DNA of 39,801 bases from Gemmatimonadota bacterium (GCA_007121555.1 SKKH01000275.1:1-39801), one strand, 5' to 3'; positions 7,390-16,795 are shown, counted from the stretch's first letter. Program-made: numbers and translations. The notes: a model not told the origin generated them from the letters alone.

Positions 7390-8211
7390 TCAGCTCCTCC
7401 GTTTGCGGTCGAGGAAGGCACGCACGCCCTCCTGGCAGGCTTCAGTCAGCCGGGCGAGGGTGTTCACCTCGGCTCCTCGGCCGATCCCCTCCTCCACGGA
7501 GAGCCCGTCCAACCCGTAGAGGAGACGCTTCGTGAGCTCGATGGCCGAGGCCGGACGGGAGGCCAACTCGCCGGAGAGCTTCAGCAGCTCCTCCGCGAAG
7601 GCTTCTTCGGACCAGACCCGATTCACCAGGCCGATCCGGTGTCCCTCGACCGCCCCGATGGCCTTCCCCAGCGTCACCAGCTCGAAGGCATGCCCCTCGG
7701 CCACCTTCCTGCGGAGGAGGGTCATGACCATGGCGGGAACGAAGCCCAGGTGGACCTCGGGGAAGCCCAGCCGGGCGTCCTCCCGCGCCACGATCAAGTC
7801 GCACGCCGTCGCCAGCCCACATCCGCCGGCCAAGGCTCTCCCGTGCACCGCGGCCACAATGGGCCGGGGATGACGACGCATTGCCAAGAAGAGGCGCCCC
7901 ATTCGCGAGGCGTCCGCCAATGAGGCCTCCACTCCCTGTTCCGCCAGTGCCTCCAACTCAGCCAGATCGGCGCCCGAACAGAAGTCGGGGCCCCGCCCCT
8001 GCAGCACGAGGACCCGGACATCGGGGTCTTCGGCCGTCTGGTCCAGCGCCCGGGTCAGGGACTCCACCAGAGCGCCGTTCAGGGCGTTTCGCTTCTCGGG
8101 CCGATTCATGACGAGGTGGAGCACCCCGTCTGCCCCGGGCTCCCGGAGCAGAAGCTCCTCCGAGGGTGGGGCGACGCCGCCCCTCGACGCCTTCGGGATT
8201 TCAGACACCAT
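7390..8211 (-). CDS. enoyl-CoA hydratase/isomerase (crotonase family)
   Basis: This crotonase-fold protein of 273 residues has the two oxyanion-hole segments, FCSGADL (77-83) and HGRALAGGCGLA (123-134). The second catalytic Glu of rat crotonase (E164) is kept as Glu152 in GFPEVHLGFVPA. The first (E144) is Gly132. This pattern is common in methylglutaconyl-type and related hydratases, but the substrate cannot be read from sequence alone. The start chosen (8211) overlaps the upstream AtuA-like small gene by 11 nt. An ATG at 8253 would add 14 residues. The setting after AtuA and a carboxylase suggests hydration of a branched glutaconyl-type CoA ester, as in leucine or acyclic terpene breakdown; that is inference. 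Confidence 0.9.
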   Translation of the reverse strand: MVSEIPKASRGGVAPPSEELLLREPGADGVLHLVMNRPEKRNALNGALVESLTRALDQTAEDPDVRVLVLQGRGPDFCSGADLAELEALAEQGVEASLADASRMGRLFLAMRRHPRPIVAAVHGRALAGGCGLATACDLIVAREDARLGFPEVHLGFVPAMVMTLLRRKVAEGHAFELVTLGKAIGAVEGHRIGLVNRVWSEEAFAEELLKLSGELASRPASAIELTKRLLYGLDGLSVEEGIGRGAEVNTLARLTEACQEGVRAFLDRKRRS

Positions 8212-8638
8212 GGTCCTCTTGTGGGTCCGTTCCCTGCACGGAACGGGACGCATCGAACCTGTCGGGCACCCGGCCGCGGCCCCGAACCCGCCGAGCCACC
8301 TCCACCGGAACCTCCACCTCCATGCGGAGGAGGGCGGTGGAGAAGACCTTGCCCTGGGCGTCGGTCATGAGGGAGACGGTCCCACCGCCCCCGAGCGCCC
8401 CGTGGAGGAGGAAATTGAGGGCGTGGAGGTTGGGGAGCTCGAAGCGCTCCACCTCTCCCCTCACCAGCTCCCCGAAGTGGGCCTTCACCCGGGCCTCGGT
8501 AAGGAACCTCCTGAGGAAGGGCCAGTCCTGGGGATCGTATGCGACCACCCCGACGTTGGCGGTGTCACCCTTGTCGCCGGACCGGGCATGGGCCAGATCC
8601 ACGAGCTGCACCGTTTCGGTTTCCTGCGCGTCCGTCAT
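8201..8638 (-). CDS. AtuA-like ferredoxin-fold small protein
   Basis: This 145-residue protein matches the small domain that accompanies AtuA, either fused to it or as a separate gene. The hallmark is ARSGDKGDTANVGVVA near the N-terminus, followed by a conserved LPNLHALNFLLHGALGGGG stretch and a basic C-terminus. The start has GGAGG 7 nt upstream and lies 2 nt after the AtuA stop. Its own stop overlaps the hydratase start. It is presumably a partner of the preceding AtuA protein. The biochemical role of both remains poorly defined in the literature I know. Confidence 0.88.
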   Translation of the reverse strand: MTDAQETETVQLVDLAHARSGDKGDTANVGVVAYDPQDWPFLRRFLTEARVKAHFGELVRGEVERFELPNLHALNFLLHGALGGGGTVSLMTDAQGKVFSTALLRMEVEVPVEVARRVRGRGRVPDRFDASRSVQGTDPQEDHGV

Positions 8639-8640
8639 CG

Positions 8641-10047
8641 TCAGACCTCCAGCGTCCGGACCTCGAGATGGGGCTGAACCGCTTCCTTCCGGATGAGGGC
8701 GGGCCAGAACGCCATGATCTCCTGAACCCGGGGACGCCCGCCGGCGAAGCCCGTCACCGAGGGCGGCCCCGTGAGGACGAGAGGAGCGATCTCCCTCGTG
8801 AACCGGTCCACGGCGTCCCGGTCCTGACCCCGAACGGCGAACCGAAGCTGGACCTCGGGAAGGTCGGCAGGGGGCTCCCCAGCCAGATGGCCGTGGGTGG
8901 AATCCCACCCCACCAGCTCCACCCGGATCTCGTCGAAGGAGAGCCCCAGGCGATCCAGGCGGGAGCGGAGGATCCGCTCCGCGCTGCGAGCCTTGGCGGC
9001 AGCGTCGGGCCAGGCGTAGACGAGTGTGCCCACGGCCTTGAACCCGTCCGCGTAGGCGATGGACACCTTCAGGAAGTCGGTGGCCGGCCGACCGCGGGCG
9101 CCGGAAACCCGGACCCGATCGGGTCCATCCTCGTCCAGGGTGAGCTCGGTCAGGTCGGCCACCACGTCGGGGGTGATGTAGTCGGCCGGATCCCCCATCT
9201 CGTAGAGCAACTGCTCGGTGACCACGGCCCGGGACACGCGCCCCCCCGTCCCGGGATGCTTCGTGACGGTGAAAGAACCGTCGGAATGCGCCTCCACCAG
9301 GGGAAACCCCACCCGCTCCATGGCGGGGATGGTCCACCAGTCGACCAGAGCGTTGCCCCCGCTGGCCTGGGCGCCGCACTCGTTGATGTGACCGGCCACG
9401 ACCCCCTGGGCGATCCGGTCATGGTCCTCGTCGGACCACCCGAACTCGTGCATCATGGGCGCGTAGGTGAGGGCGGTGTCGGTGGATCGACCCGTCACCA
9501 CCACGTCGGCCCCCTGGCGCAGCGCCTCCACGATGGGCGTGGCGCCGATGTAGGCGTTCGCGCTCTCCACCCGGTCCCGAACTGACGCCAGGGGCTCTCC
9601 CGTCTCCATGTGGCGGAGTTCGTGGCCTGCCTCGAGCAGGTGATCGAGGCGTTCCATGAGGTCGTCGCCAGTCACGACACCCACCCGGGCCCGGCCCCCT
9701 ACACCGGCGGCCCGGCCGGCCTCCACGACGGCCTCGCCACAACCCTCGGGGTTCACGCCCCCGGCATTCGTGACGATCCGCACCCCCTTCTCCAGGCAGG
9801 CGGGAAAGATCCGCTCCATGAGGGGAGGAAAGTCCCGGGCGAAGCCGGCCTCCGGACGTCGACCTCGCTGCTTCTGCATGATGGACATCGTGACCTCGGC
9901 CAGATAGTCCATCATGAGGTAGTCCAGAGGCCCACCTTCTACCTGGCGGACCGGCGCATCCAGATCATCGCCCCAGAACCCCTGACCACTCCCGATCCGG
10001 ATGAGCGAGGTGGGTCCTGACGGAGAGCGGGAGTCGGGTTCACTCAT
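8641..10047 (-). CDS. acyclic terpene utilization AtuA family protein (DUF1446)
   Basis: This 468-residue protein belongs to the AtuA/DUF1446 family: [13 protein letters not shown] at the start, [30 protein letters not shown], and [15 protein letters not shown]. The name comes from the citronellol/geraniol pathway of Pseudomonas, but the family is widespread beside acyl-CoA carboxylases and hydratases of branched acyl-CoA degradation. The exact reaction is not established. Here it lies 87 nt after the carboxyltransferase gene and is followed by its small partner 2 nt later. The other Atu-type enzymes present are a carboxyltransferase and a hydratase. No citronellol or citronellal dehydrogenase is seen, so terpene use should not be assumed. 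Confidence 0.92.
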   Translation of the reverse strand: MSEPDSRSPSGPTSLIRIGSGQGFWGDDLDAPVRQVEGGPLDYLMMDYLAEVTMSIMQKQRGRRPEAGFARDFPPLMERIFPACLEKGVRIVTNAGGVNPEGCGEAVVEAGRAAGVGGRARVGVVTGDDLMERLDHLLEAGHELRHMETGEPLASVRDRVESANAYIGATPIVEALRQGADVVVTGRSTDTALTYAPMMHEFGWSDEDHDRIAQGVVAGHINECGAQASGGNALVDWWTIPAMERVGFPLVEAHSDGSFTVTKHPGTGGRVSRAVVTEQLLYEMGDPADYITPDVVADLTELTLDEDGPDRVRVSGARGRPATDFLKVSIAYADGFKAVGTLVYAWPDAAAKARSAERILRSRLDRLGLSFDEIRVELVGWDSTHGHLAGEPPADLPEVQLRFAVRGQDRDAVDRFTREIAPLVLTGPPSVTGFAGGRPRVQEIMAFWPALIRKEAVQPHLEVRTLEV

Positions 10048-10134
10048 GCGATGCAGGCGTTGGACATTGGAATGGGGGCTGAAACTCGGCCTTCGAGCTC
10101 GAGAACCTCTGTTGGGAGGCCGCGACCAGGGCGG

Positions 10135-11829
10135 TCACCGGACGTCCCTGGGGAGGGTGAACGGGCCCAGGTGAGGACCATCGTTGTTCAGCGCGGCCCG
10201 GAGCAGCAGGGAGAGACTGTCGCGCAGCTCCTCGGGGAGGACCACTTCGTCGACGAAACCCCGGGCCCCGGCAAAGCGAGCGTCCAGTTGACGCTCGTAG
10301 TCCTCCCGCACCTGGTCCATCCGGGTGTTCAGGTCCTCGTCGGGCACCTTCCCCTCGGCCTTGAGCTTCTCTATCTGGCCGGAGAAGAGCGCCATGACCG
10401 CGCTCTCCCCCTCCATCACGCCCATCCGGCCGGTGGGAAGGGAGAGGATGAAATCCGGGTCGAAGCCCTGTCCCGCCATGGCATAGTAGCCCGCGCCCGA
10501 CGCATGGTTCACCGTGAGCACCAGCTTGGGCACGGTGGCCGTGGCCATGGCCTCGACGAAGCGGGCCCCGGCCCGGATGATCCCCGAGTGCTCGGCCTCG
10601 GGTCCCACCATGAACCCCGAAACGTCCTGGACGAAGAGAAGGGGACGGCGCTGGCGGTTCATGGCCTCGATGAAGTACGCCACCTTCTCGGCGCTCTCGG
10701 TATAGACGATCCCGCCAAAGGTGGGCTTGCCGCCTCGGGGATCCTTCACCAGCCCCCGGGCGTTGGCGATGACGCCTACGGGCACGCCGTCCACGAACCC
10801 GGTCCCGCAGATCATCTCCCTGGCCCGGTCTGCCTGGAATTCGTCCAGTTCACCCTCGTCGAGGAGGCATTCGAGGAGGTCGCGGGTCTCGTAGACCTGC
10901 CGGTGGTCGTCGGGCAGGAGGTCATAGAGGTCACCTGGATCGCGGGCCGGCCGGGCCCCGGCGTCGGGAAGCTCCAACGACTTTGGTTCGAGGGGGAGCT
11001 CGCTCACCAGCTCTCGGAGCTTGGCGAGGCACGCCTCGTCGTCGTCCACACGGTAGTGAGCCACACCACTCACCTCGGTGTGCACCCGGGCACCACCGAG
11101 CTCCTCGGCCTCGACCACCTGTCCTGTGGCGCCCTTCACCAGGTTGGGCCCTCCAAGACCCATGAAGCTCGTGCCCTCCACCATGATGATGGAGTCGGAG
11201 AGTGCGGGCAGGTAGGCGCCTCCAGCGATGCACGGCCCCATGACGGCGGAGAACTGGGGCACCCGGAGGTACCGGCGCATGATGGAGTTGTAGTAGAAGA
11301 TCCGGGCCGCCCCGTACTGGCCGGGAAAGACCCCGCCCTGATAGGGGAGGTTCACCCCCGCCGAGTCCACCAGATAGAGGATGGGGATCCGGCAGCGCAT
11401 GGCGATCTCCTGCGCCCTGAGGATCTTGGTGATCGTTTCAGGCCACCAGGAGCCGGCCTTCACGGTGGCGTCGTTGGCCACCACGACCACTTCCCGCCCA
11501 TGAATCCTCCCCACTGTCGTCACGACCCCGGCCGCCGGAGCCTCTCCGTCGTAGAGATCATGGGCCACCAGAAGGCCGATCTCCACGGAGGGCGCGTCGG
11601 GATCGAGGAGTGCCTTCAGTCGCTCCCTCGCGGTCCACTTCCCCTGGTCGTGCTGACGCTGGATCCGGCGCGGTCCTCCCCCGACATGAAGTCGCTCGCG
11701 GAGTTCGGTCAGTTCCCGAGACAGGGTGCGGAGCCGGGACTCCCCTCCGTCAGGCGTCTCATTTCCGGGCGGCTTGCCACCCCGAGGAGGAGCGCCCTGG
11801 GACTCCTCGTGGGCCGCGTCGGTCCCCAT
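10135..11829 (-). CDS. acyl-CoA carboxylase, carboxyltransferase (beta) subunit
   Basis: This 564-residue protein has two crotonase-like halves, as in the beta subunits of propionyl-, methylcrotonyl- and geranyl-CoA carboxylases. VMGPCIAGGAYLPALSD (197-212) forms one oxyanion region, and VNHASGAGYYAMAG in the C-terminal half forms the other. The PYQGGVFPGQYGAARIFYYN stretch resembles the methylcrotonyl-type subfamily more than PccB. The first 30 residues are polar and probably disordered. It transfers carboxyl from carboxybiotin to an acyl-CoA. A biotin carboxylase/BCCP subunit is required but is not in this window. It starts 3 nt after the B12-binding subunit gene, with GGGAG inside that gene's end as ribosome site, so the two are surely co-expressed. 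Confidence 0.93.
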   Translation of the reverse strand: MGTDAAHEESQGAPPRGGKPPGNETPDGGESRLRTLSRELTELRERLHVGGGPRRIQRQHDQGKWTARERLKALLDPDAPSVEIGLLVAHDLYDGEAPAAGVVTTVGRIHGREVVVVANDATVKAGSWWPETITKILRAQEIAMRCRIPILYLVDSAGVNLPYQGGVFPGQYGAARIFYYNSIMRRYLRVPQFSAVMGPCIAGGAYLPALSDSIIMVEGTSFMGLGGPNLVKGATGQVVEAEELGGARVHTEVSGVAHYRVDDDEACLAKLRELVSELPLEPKSLELPDAGARPARDPGDLYDLLPDDHRQVYETRDLLECLLDEGELDEFQADRAREMICGTGFVDGVPVGVIANARGLVKDPRGGKPTFGGIVYTESAEKVAYFIEAMNRQRRPLLFVQDVSGFMVGPEAEHSGIIRAGARFVEAMATATVPKLVLTVNHASGAGYYAMAGQGFDPDFILSLPTGRMGVMEGESAVMALFSGQIEKLKAEGKVPDEDLNTRMDQVREDYERQLDARFAGARGFVDEVVLPEELRDSLSLLLRAALNNDGPHLGPFTLPRDVR

Positions 11830-11832
11830 CCT

Positions 11833-12258
11833 TCACACTCCCTCGGGCTGGCGATTCTCCTGGAACCACTCCCGGATGTACGCCACGGCGTCGGTGGTGG
11901 GGGTCCCCGGTCCAAAGAGTCGGCCGATTCCCTTCTCCTTCAGGGTCTGCATGTCCTCTTCGGGGATGATGCCTCCTCCGGTGAGCAGGATGTCGTCGGC
12001 CCCCTCTGCGTCCAGAAGGTCCTTCACCCTGGGAAAGAGGGTCATGTGGGCGCCGGAGAGGACGGACATGGCCACCACGTCCACATCCTCCTGCACCGCC
12101 GCCGCCACGATCATCTCCGGGGTCTGATGGAGGCCGGTGTAGACCACCTCGAAGCCGGCGTCGCGAAAGACGCTGGCGATGACCTTCGCGCCCCGGTCGT
12201 GTCCGTCCAGTCCGGGCTTGGCCACCAGGACCCTGATCTTCCGGTCCCCTTCATTCAT
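11833..12258 (-). CDS. icmB: B12-binding small subunit of an acyl-CoA mutase (IcmB-like)
   Basis: This 141-residue protein is a free-standing cobalamin-binding Rossmann domain, near the size of known IcmB (about 136). It carries D18-x-H20-x-x-G23 in [10 protein letters not shown], where His20 is the lower axial cobalt ligand. [13 protein letters not shown] and LTGGGIIP follow. It needs a catalytic large subunit; the only candidate here is the gene at 21498-23216, about 9 kb away. Annotation pipelines would call it methylmalonyl-CoA mutase small subunit. I favour isobutyryl-CoA mutase because of the large subunit's active-site residues. GGAG precedes the ATG by 9 nt. It is first in the run that continues with the carboxylase and AtuA genes. 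Confidence 0.85.
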   Translation of the reverse strand: MNEGDRKIRVLVAKPGLDGHDRGAKVIASVFRDAGFEVVYTGLHQTPEMIVAAAVQEDVDVVAMSVLSGAHMTLFPRVKDLLDAEGADDILLTGGGIIPEEDMQTLKEKGIGRLFGPGTPTTDAVAYIREWFQENRQPEGV

Positions 12259-12346
12259 CTGTGTCGCTCCGTCAACGGTGAGTCTTCCAGATCTCGCAGA
12301 CCTTCATGAGGTCAGCCCTGTAACCTACAAGTGCGTGGGTCGGAGG

Positions 12347-15300
12347 TCACCGGGTCCGAGCATCCAACCCGGTGGTGTTCGAAGGCTCCTGCTCCTGCCA
12401 GAGGAAGGAGGGGAGGGTCCGCTCGGTGGGCCAGAGTTCGTCGAGGGTCGAGGCATCGTAGAGTCGACCGTTCTTCATCACCTGCTCCACCGACGCCGAG
12501 TTCCGGATGTCCTCCAGGGGATCCGCGCTCAGGACGACGAGGTCGGCCAGCTTTCCCGGCTCCAGGCTTCCCAGCTCCTCTCCGTAGCCGATGGCCTCGG
12601 CCCCCAGGATGGTGGCGACCCGAAGGGCGTCGTGCTCCGGAAGCCCCCCGGCCTGCATGGCCCAGAGCTCCCAGTGGTACCCGAGCCCATGAAGCTGTCC
12701 ATGGGCCCCCACGGCGGAGCGCCCTCCGGCGGCCACCAGGTCCCGGACGAATTCGGCGTGACGATCGAAGATGTGCTCGTCGGGGTGGAACCAGCCCGCC
12801 TGCCCTCCCCTGCCCCGGCGCGAGGCCTTCGCCTCGATCTCCTCCCAGGGGGTGAAGTGGCGCAGGCGCTCATTCCCGAATACGTCCTCGGTGGCGAAGA
12901 AGTAGTCCTCGGCCCAGGGCCCGCCGTAGGAGACCAGGAGGGTGGGCGTGTAGGTCGTCTGGGCCTCGACGAAGAGCTCCCGGACATCCCTGAAGAGGGG
13001 ATAGACCGGAAGGGCGTGTTCCAGCCCGGAGTACCCATCCATGACCTGGGTCATGTTGAGCTTGTACTGCAGGCCCGCCTCGACGGTCGGCATCAACTCC
13101 AGCTCCCGGGCCGCCTGGATCAGCCACTGCCGCTGCTCCCGGTTCCCGGTCATGTACATCTTGAACTGGTGAACCCGGTAATGCTCCTTGTATCGCTCCA
13201 GGATGGTCCGGGCATGGTCCAGATCCCGAACCATGACCCTCGAGAAGACTCCCGGGCCGGTATGGGAAATCCGGGGGCCAAGCATCTGGCCCGTGTCCAC
13301 CAGGTCCTGGTAGGTGAGGACGTCGGTGGTGGCGGTCTGGTTGTCGTGGGCCAGGGTGACGCCGAAGGCCAGGTTGGCCAGGTATTGCCAGACCTGAGTG
13401 CTGTGGATGTCCGGCAGGAGCCACTGGGTATGGTAGTGCACGTCCACGAAGCCCGGGAGGACCGTCCGTCCCTCCAGTTCGAGCTCGCGGGCCCCCTCGG
13501 GGAGCTCCACCTCGCCCCGGGGACCGATGGCCTCGATCCGGTTGTCCCGGATCACGATGTCAGCGTCCTCGATGATCTCATGGCCTCGCATGGTCAGGGC
13601 GCGACCGCCTCGGAGAACCACGAGCCCCTGGGGTCGGTCCCGATCCACCTCCAGTGTGATGGGGATCTCCCGGGGCGAATAGACCGGCTCCTCATCCTCG
13701 TCCCCGTCCTCTTCCGGATCGTCGTCCCCCGGGTCCTCCCTCTCGCGCTCCCGGGCCTCCGCCTCGGCGGCCTCCTCGGCCGCTCGGGCTTCGGCCAGGT
13801 CATAGATGACGTGAGTCCGGCCGATGGACCAGTGGATCCGCTCCCCGTCACTGCTCCAGGCCGGGAACTGTCCTCCGATGTCGGTGAGCTTGCGAACGGG
13901 GAAGGCCGCCGCGTCCGGGTTCGCCACTGAAATCGTCGGGGCGTCGGATCCGACCTGGGGCACGGTGACCTCGTAGAGATCCAGGTCCACCACCGCCAGG
14001 GCCCGCCTCCGGTCCGGAGCCATGTAGATCCGGCTCGCCCTGAGGGGCTCGGTGGCCCCAGCGGGGGTGGGTCCGGTCACCTCTAGGTGCTCCCGCTCGT
14101 CGGTCCCGTCCCAGCGGAAGGAGACCAGGCCGTCGGAGGAGCTGGAGGCGAAGATCCTGTCGGGATCCCCGGCAAAGTGAAGCCCTCCTCGTCCCGAGGC
14201 CGGGCCGATCACCTGGAGCTCGCCCCCCTCGGAGGGGACCCAGACGAACTCCTGGGCCAACCCCCCGCCGAACATCCCCCGGTTCTCCTGGGCGTCGCGG
14301 GCGGCGGACCGGATCGCCACGATCCGGTCTCCCGCCGGAGACCAGGCCAGGTCCCGGAAGTAGGCCGGAATCGAGGTGAGTCGGCGCGGCGCGGCCGACC
14401 CGTCGGCGGGAATCCGCCAGATATGTCCCCCGACCTCGTCGTCCCACCCCACGAATGCGAGGGCCGTCCCGTCGGGAGACCAGACGGGCTGATGATGGTT
14501 CTCTCCCTCGGTCTCGGCCAGGAGACGGGGTGTTCCATCGGGAAGGGACATGACATAGAGGCGATTCAGCGCCGTGAAGGCGATGCGGTCGCCGTCGGGT
14601 GACGGGCGGGCGTCACGGATCTGTCGAACCGTCAGGGTCGGGCCGTCATCCACCGGGAAGTCGAAGCGAACCTCGGGCCCCAGCTCCCGCTCCACCTGCA
14701 CTGAGAACGGGATGGGTTCGGGTTCGCCAGGCGTGCCGTCCTCACCTACGCCGATTCGCCAGATCCTTCCCCCGTATGAGAGGACCACGCTCCGGGAGTC
14801 CGGTGTGAAGGCGTACCCGGGAAGCACGTCCTTCTCCGCCACCGACTCCTTTTCGTCTCGCTGAACCGGGAAGGCGAGCCAGCGCTCGTCGCCGGACTCC
14901 AGATCCCGGATCCGAAGCCCCGTCTCCGCAGCGTGGCGGGTCCCGTACACGAGCCAACGGCCATCTGGAGACAGGAGAGGGCGGAAGGCCGAACCGTATC
15001 GGGAACTCATCTCGGTCCGGGTGCCTCTCTCCCGGTCGTACACGGCCAGCTGGTACTGGGGAAACGCGGCGTTGTACTGCCACGCCCCGGTCCGCTGGGC
15101 GAACCAGAGATACCGGTCCTCGGGTCCGAAGGCGAGGCCGGTGGCCCGCAGGTTCTCCGGTTCGGTGAAGAGAGCGACCCCACTCCCGCCCTCGACGTGG
15201 TAGAGCCAGGGCTTCTGGGCCCGAGCGCCCTTGGACACCACCACGTACTGCCCGTCGGGGGTGAAGACGGGGGTGAGATAGCTGTCGTCCTTTCCCTCGG

Positions 15301-15724
15301 TGATCTGGATCGTGTCGGCCAGATCCGTGGAGATGATCCAGACGTTGTCACCTCCGTTCCGGTCGGAGATGAACACCACGCGCTCGCCGTCGGGGCTGAA
15401 CCTGGGCTGGGCGTTGTACCCCATTCCCCTGGTGAGCCGGGTCGCCTCGCCCCCGGCCAGGGGCATGAGGTACAGGTCCCCCAGCAGGTCGAAGACGATC
15501 TGCTCTCCATCCGGGCTCACATCCAGGGAGATCCAGCTTCCCTCATCGGTCGTGAACGAGAGAGGCCGAGTGTCCTCGACCCCCTCGAGCGGGAGGTCCG
15601 AGAGGGCCGACGTGGTGTCGACGGAAGTCAGAACGAAGCTGCCGGGTGCAGGGGCCGCGGCGTGGACCTCGACGACGGCGAAAAGGGAGAACGCCAGAGC
15701 GAACACGAAAGCAAGGGCTGGCAT
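12347..15724 (-). CDS. secreted TolB-like beta-propeller / amidohydrolase fusion
   Basis: This large protein (1125 residues from this start) has a signal peptide-like segment (PALAFVFALAFSLFAVVEVHA). WD40/TolB-type repeats follow over roughly the next 600 residues, with SPDG-, TPDG- and SSDG-type turns such as SPDGEQIVFD and SPDGERVVFISDRNGG. An Ala/Glu/Arg- and Asp/Glu-rich linker precedes the last 400 residues. Those are an imidazolonepropionase-like amidohydrolase: LPGFVDVHYH gives the HxH metal pair, FKMYMTG may hold the bridging lysine, and GLEHALP, AVGAHGQLHGLGYHWEL and LADLVVLSADPLEDI follow. Such fusions hydrolyse amide bonds, possibly of peptides; the substrate is unknown. The start is uncertain: an ATG at 15808 adds 28 residues. 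Neither start has a good ribosome site. Confidence 0.88.
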   Translation of the reverse strand: MPALAFVFALAFSLFAVVEVHAAAPAPGSFVLTSVDTTSALSDLPLEGVEDTRPLSFTTDEGSWISLDVSPDGEQIVFDLLGDLYLMPLAGGEATRLTRGMGYNAQPRFSPDGERVVFISDRNGGDNVWIISTDLADTIQITEGKDDSYLTPVFTPDGQYVVVSKGARAQKPWLYHVEGGSGVALFTEPENLRATGLAFGPEDRYLWFAQRTGAWQYNAAFPQYQLAVYDRERGTRTEMSSRYGSAFRPLLSPDGRWLVYGTRHAAETGLRIRDLESGDERWLAFPVQRDEKESVAEKDVLPGYAFTPDSRSVVLSYGGRIWRIGVGEDGTPGEPEPIPFSVQVERELGPEVRFDFPVDDGPTLTVRQIRDARPSPDGDRIAFTALNRLYVMSLPDGTPRLLAETEGENHHQPVWSPDGTALAFVGWDDEVGGHIWRIPADGSAAPRRLTSIPAYFRDLAWSPAGDRIVAIRSAARDAQENRGMFGGGLAQEFVWVPSEGGELQVIGPASGRGGLHFAGDPDRIFASSSSDGLVSFRWDGTDEREHLEVTGPTPAGATEPLRASRIYMAPDRRRALAVVDLDLYEVTVPQVGSDAPTISVANPDAAAFPVRKLTDIGGQFPAWSSDGERIHWSIGRTHVIYDLAEARAAEEAAEAEAREREREDPGDDDPEEDGDEDEEPVYSPREIPITLEVDRDRPQGLVVLRGGRALTMRGHEIIEDADIVIRDNRIEAIGPRGEVELPEGARELELEGRTVLPGFVDVHYHTQWLLPDIHSTQVWQYLANLAFGVTLAHDNQTATTDVLTYQDLVDTGQMLGPRISHTGPGVFSRVMVRDLDHARTILERYKEHYRVHQFKMYMTGNREQRQWLIQAARELELMPTVEAGLQYKLNMTQVMDGYSGLEHALPVYPLFRDVRELFVEAQTTYTPTLLVSYGGPWAEDYFFATEDVFGNERLRHFTPWEEIEAKASRRGRGGQAGWFHPDEHIFDRHAEFVRDLVAAGGRSAVGAHGQLHGLGYHWELWAMQAGGLPEHDALRVATILGAEAIGYGEELGSLEPGKLADLVVLSADPLEDIRNSASVEQVMKNGRLYDASTLDELWPTERTLPSFLWQEQEPSNTTGLDARTR

Positions 15725-15851
15725 GGAATGATCGGTGGAGGGGAATGGACCAGCAGAACGCCCGGGCGACTCGAGCTGGCTCCAGATGGAGACCGGACCC
15801 CTCAACATACTCTGAACGGCCGGAGGACTGGAAGGGTCGGCCCCTTAGAAG

Positions 15852-15871
15852 GGGCTGTTGAAGAACTGGAG
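15852..15871 (+). repeat. 20-bp short repeat, copy 1, within a hairpin
   Basis: This copy matches 21341-21360 at 18 of 20 positions and 35449-35468 at 16 of 20. All three are intergenic and in the same orientation. Here the element lies inside a stem (AGGGGCT at 15850-15856, AGCCCCCT at 15870-15877), 13 nt beyond the HAD gene stop on the minus strand. A second small hairpin (15841-15854) abuts it. Together they could end the HAD transcript, but no U-tract is present. Confidence 0.45.
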
Positions 15872-15883
15872 CCCCCTCGGATT

Positions 15884-16624
15884 TCAGCCGGCCAGCTCCC
15901 TCAGGTACGCCGGGAGATCCCGGACCGCCGGAATCCGATCCACGGGGAAGTCCAGGCGCTCCGCCGGGTCCAGGAGAACGGCGGACATCCCGGCCTTTCG
16001 GGCGCCTACGACGTCCACGGGATAGAGGTCGCCGACGTAGAGGCACCGTGCCGTAGGAAGGCCCATCCGCTCCGCGCCCGCCAGGAAGATCTCGGGTTCG
16101 GGCTTCTCCACCCCCACCACCTCGGAGTCCAGGACGAACTCCACCAGGTCTCGCAATCCGGTCTGCACGAGGACCTCTTCCATTCGTCCGTCGGCGTTGG
16201 AAATGACGCCGAGCCGATACCCTTCTCTGGCCAGGGTCTCCAGCGCCTCCGCCGTGCCCATCTCGACGTGGGTCCACAGGTGCCAGCGGGCGTGTTCTTC
16301 TCTCAGGCGCGCACCGATGTCGTCGAGCCTCCCCGTCGGCACTCCCGTGTCCTGGAAGATCTCCATGAAGTAGGTCTTCCAGAGGTGGGGCTCGGTGCCC
16401 ACGTGACCGTCTTGTACCCTCCGGGCGAGGTTCTCCCTGGCTCGCAGCTCGGCCCAGACGAAGAGATCTGCGTCCCAACGGACACCGGAGGCTCGATAGA
16501 TCTTTCCCATTCGTTCCCGATCTGCGAACACGAGGGTGTTCCCTGCATCCAGGAGGATCCCCGCCGGATGCAGGGGTGGCGCATGACTCGGGCCGGAAAG
16601 ATCCGGATTGGGATTTGAGGCCAT
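15884..16624 (-). CDS. HAD-superfamily hydrolase (subfamily IA)
   Basis: This 246-residue protein is a haloacid dehalogenase-like hydrolase, probably a small-molecule phosphatase. Motif I is LLDAGNTL: the nucleophile Asp26 is present, but the usual second Asp (+2) is Gly28. Motif II is VISNADG, motif III is the Lys in EKPEPEIF, and motif IV is YVGDLYPVDVVGA with both acidic residues. A helical cap of about 100 residues follows motif I. I start at the ATG at 16624; an upstream reading adds 19 unmatched residues. It is divergent from the SusC gene across a 276-nt gap. The substrate is unknown. Confidence 0.87.
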   Translation of the reverse strand: MASNPNPDLSGPSHAPPLHPAGILLDAGNTLVFADRERMGKIYRASGVRWDADLFVWAELRARENLARRVQDGHVGTEPHLWKTYFMEIFQDTGVPTGRLDDIGARLREEHARWHLWTHVEMGTAEALETLAREGYRLGVISNADGRMEEVLVQTGLRDLVEFVLDSEVVGVEKPEPEIFLAGAERMGLPTARCLYVGDLYPVDVVGARKAGMSAVLLDPAERLDFPVDRIPAVRDLPAYLRELAG

Positions 16625-16795
16625 TGGCTCGGCAATCGGTTCCGCGAAGAGAAGCAGAGGCCGGACGGGCCCGGCGAGCACCCGACGAATCGGCGTGGAT
16701 CGTTACCCATCATCGGGCCGGGGGTTCGCCCCTGATCGGCCCAACCTGCACCACTTCCTACGCATGCGGTCGAGGATTTCAAGTTCTTTCCCTGG

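Noticed and set aside
8639-9379. Extending the AtuA-like small protein upstream to 9379
   Set aside because: The added residues are out-of-frame reading of the AtuA gene; the conserved protein begins at 8638 with a good ribosome site.
10051-12309. 752-codon plus-strand frame antisense to the carboxyltransferase and B12 subunit
   Set aside because: Composition is that of a mirror frame, and the minus-strand proteins match known families along their whole length.
12179-16618. Long plus-strand frames (583 and 561 codons) antisense to the propeller-amidohydrolase and HAD genes
   Set aside because: No domain, no ribosome site, and they cross real gene boundaries.
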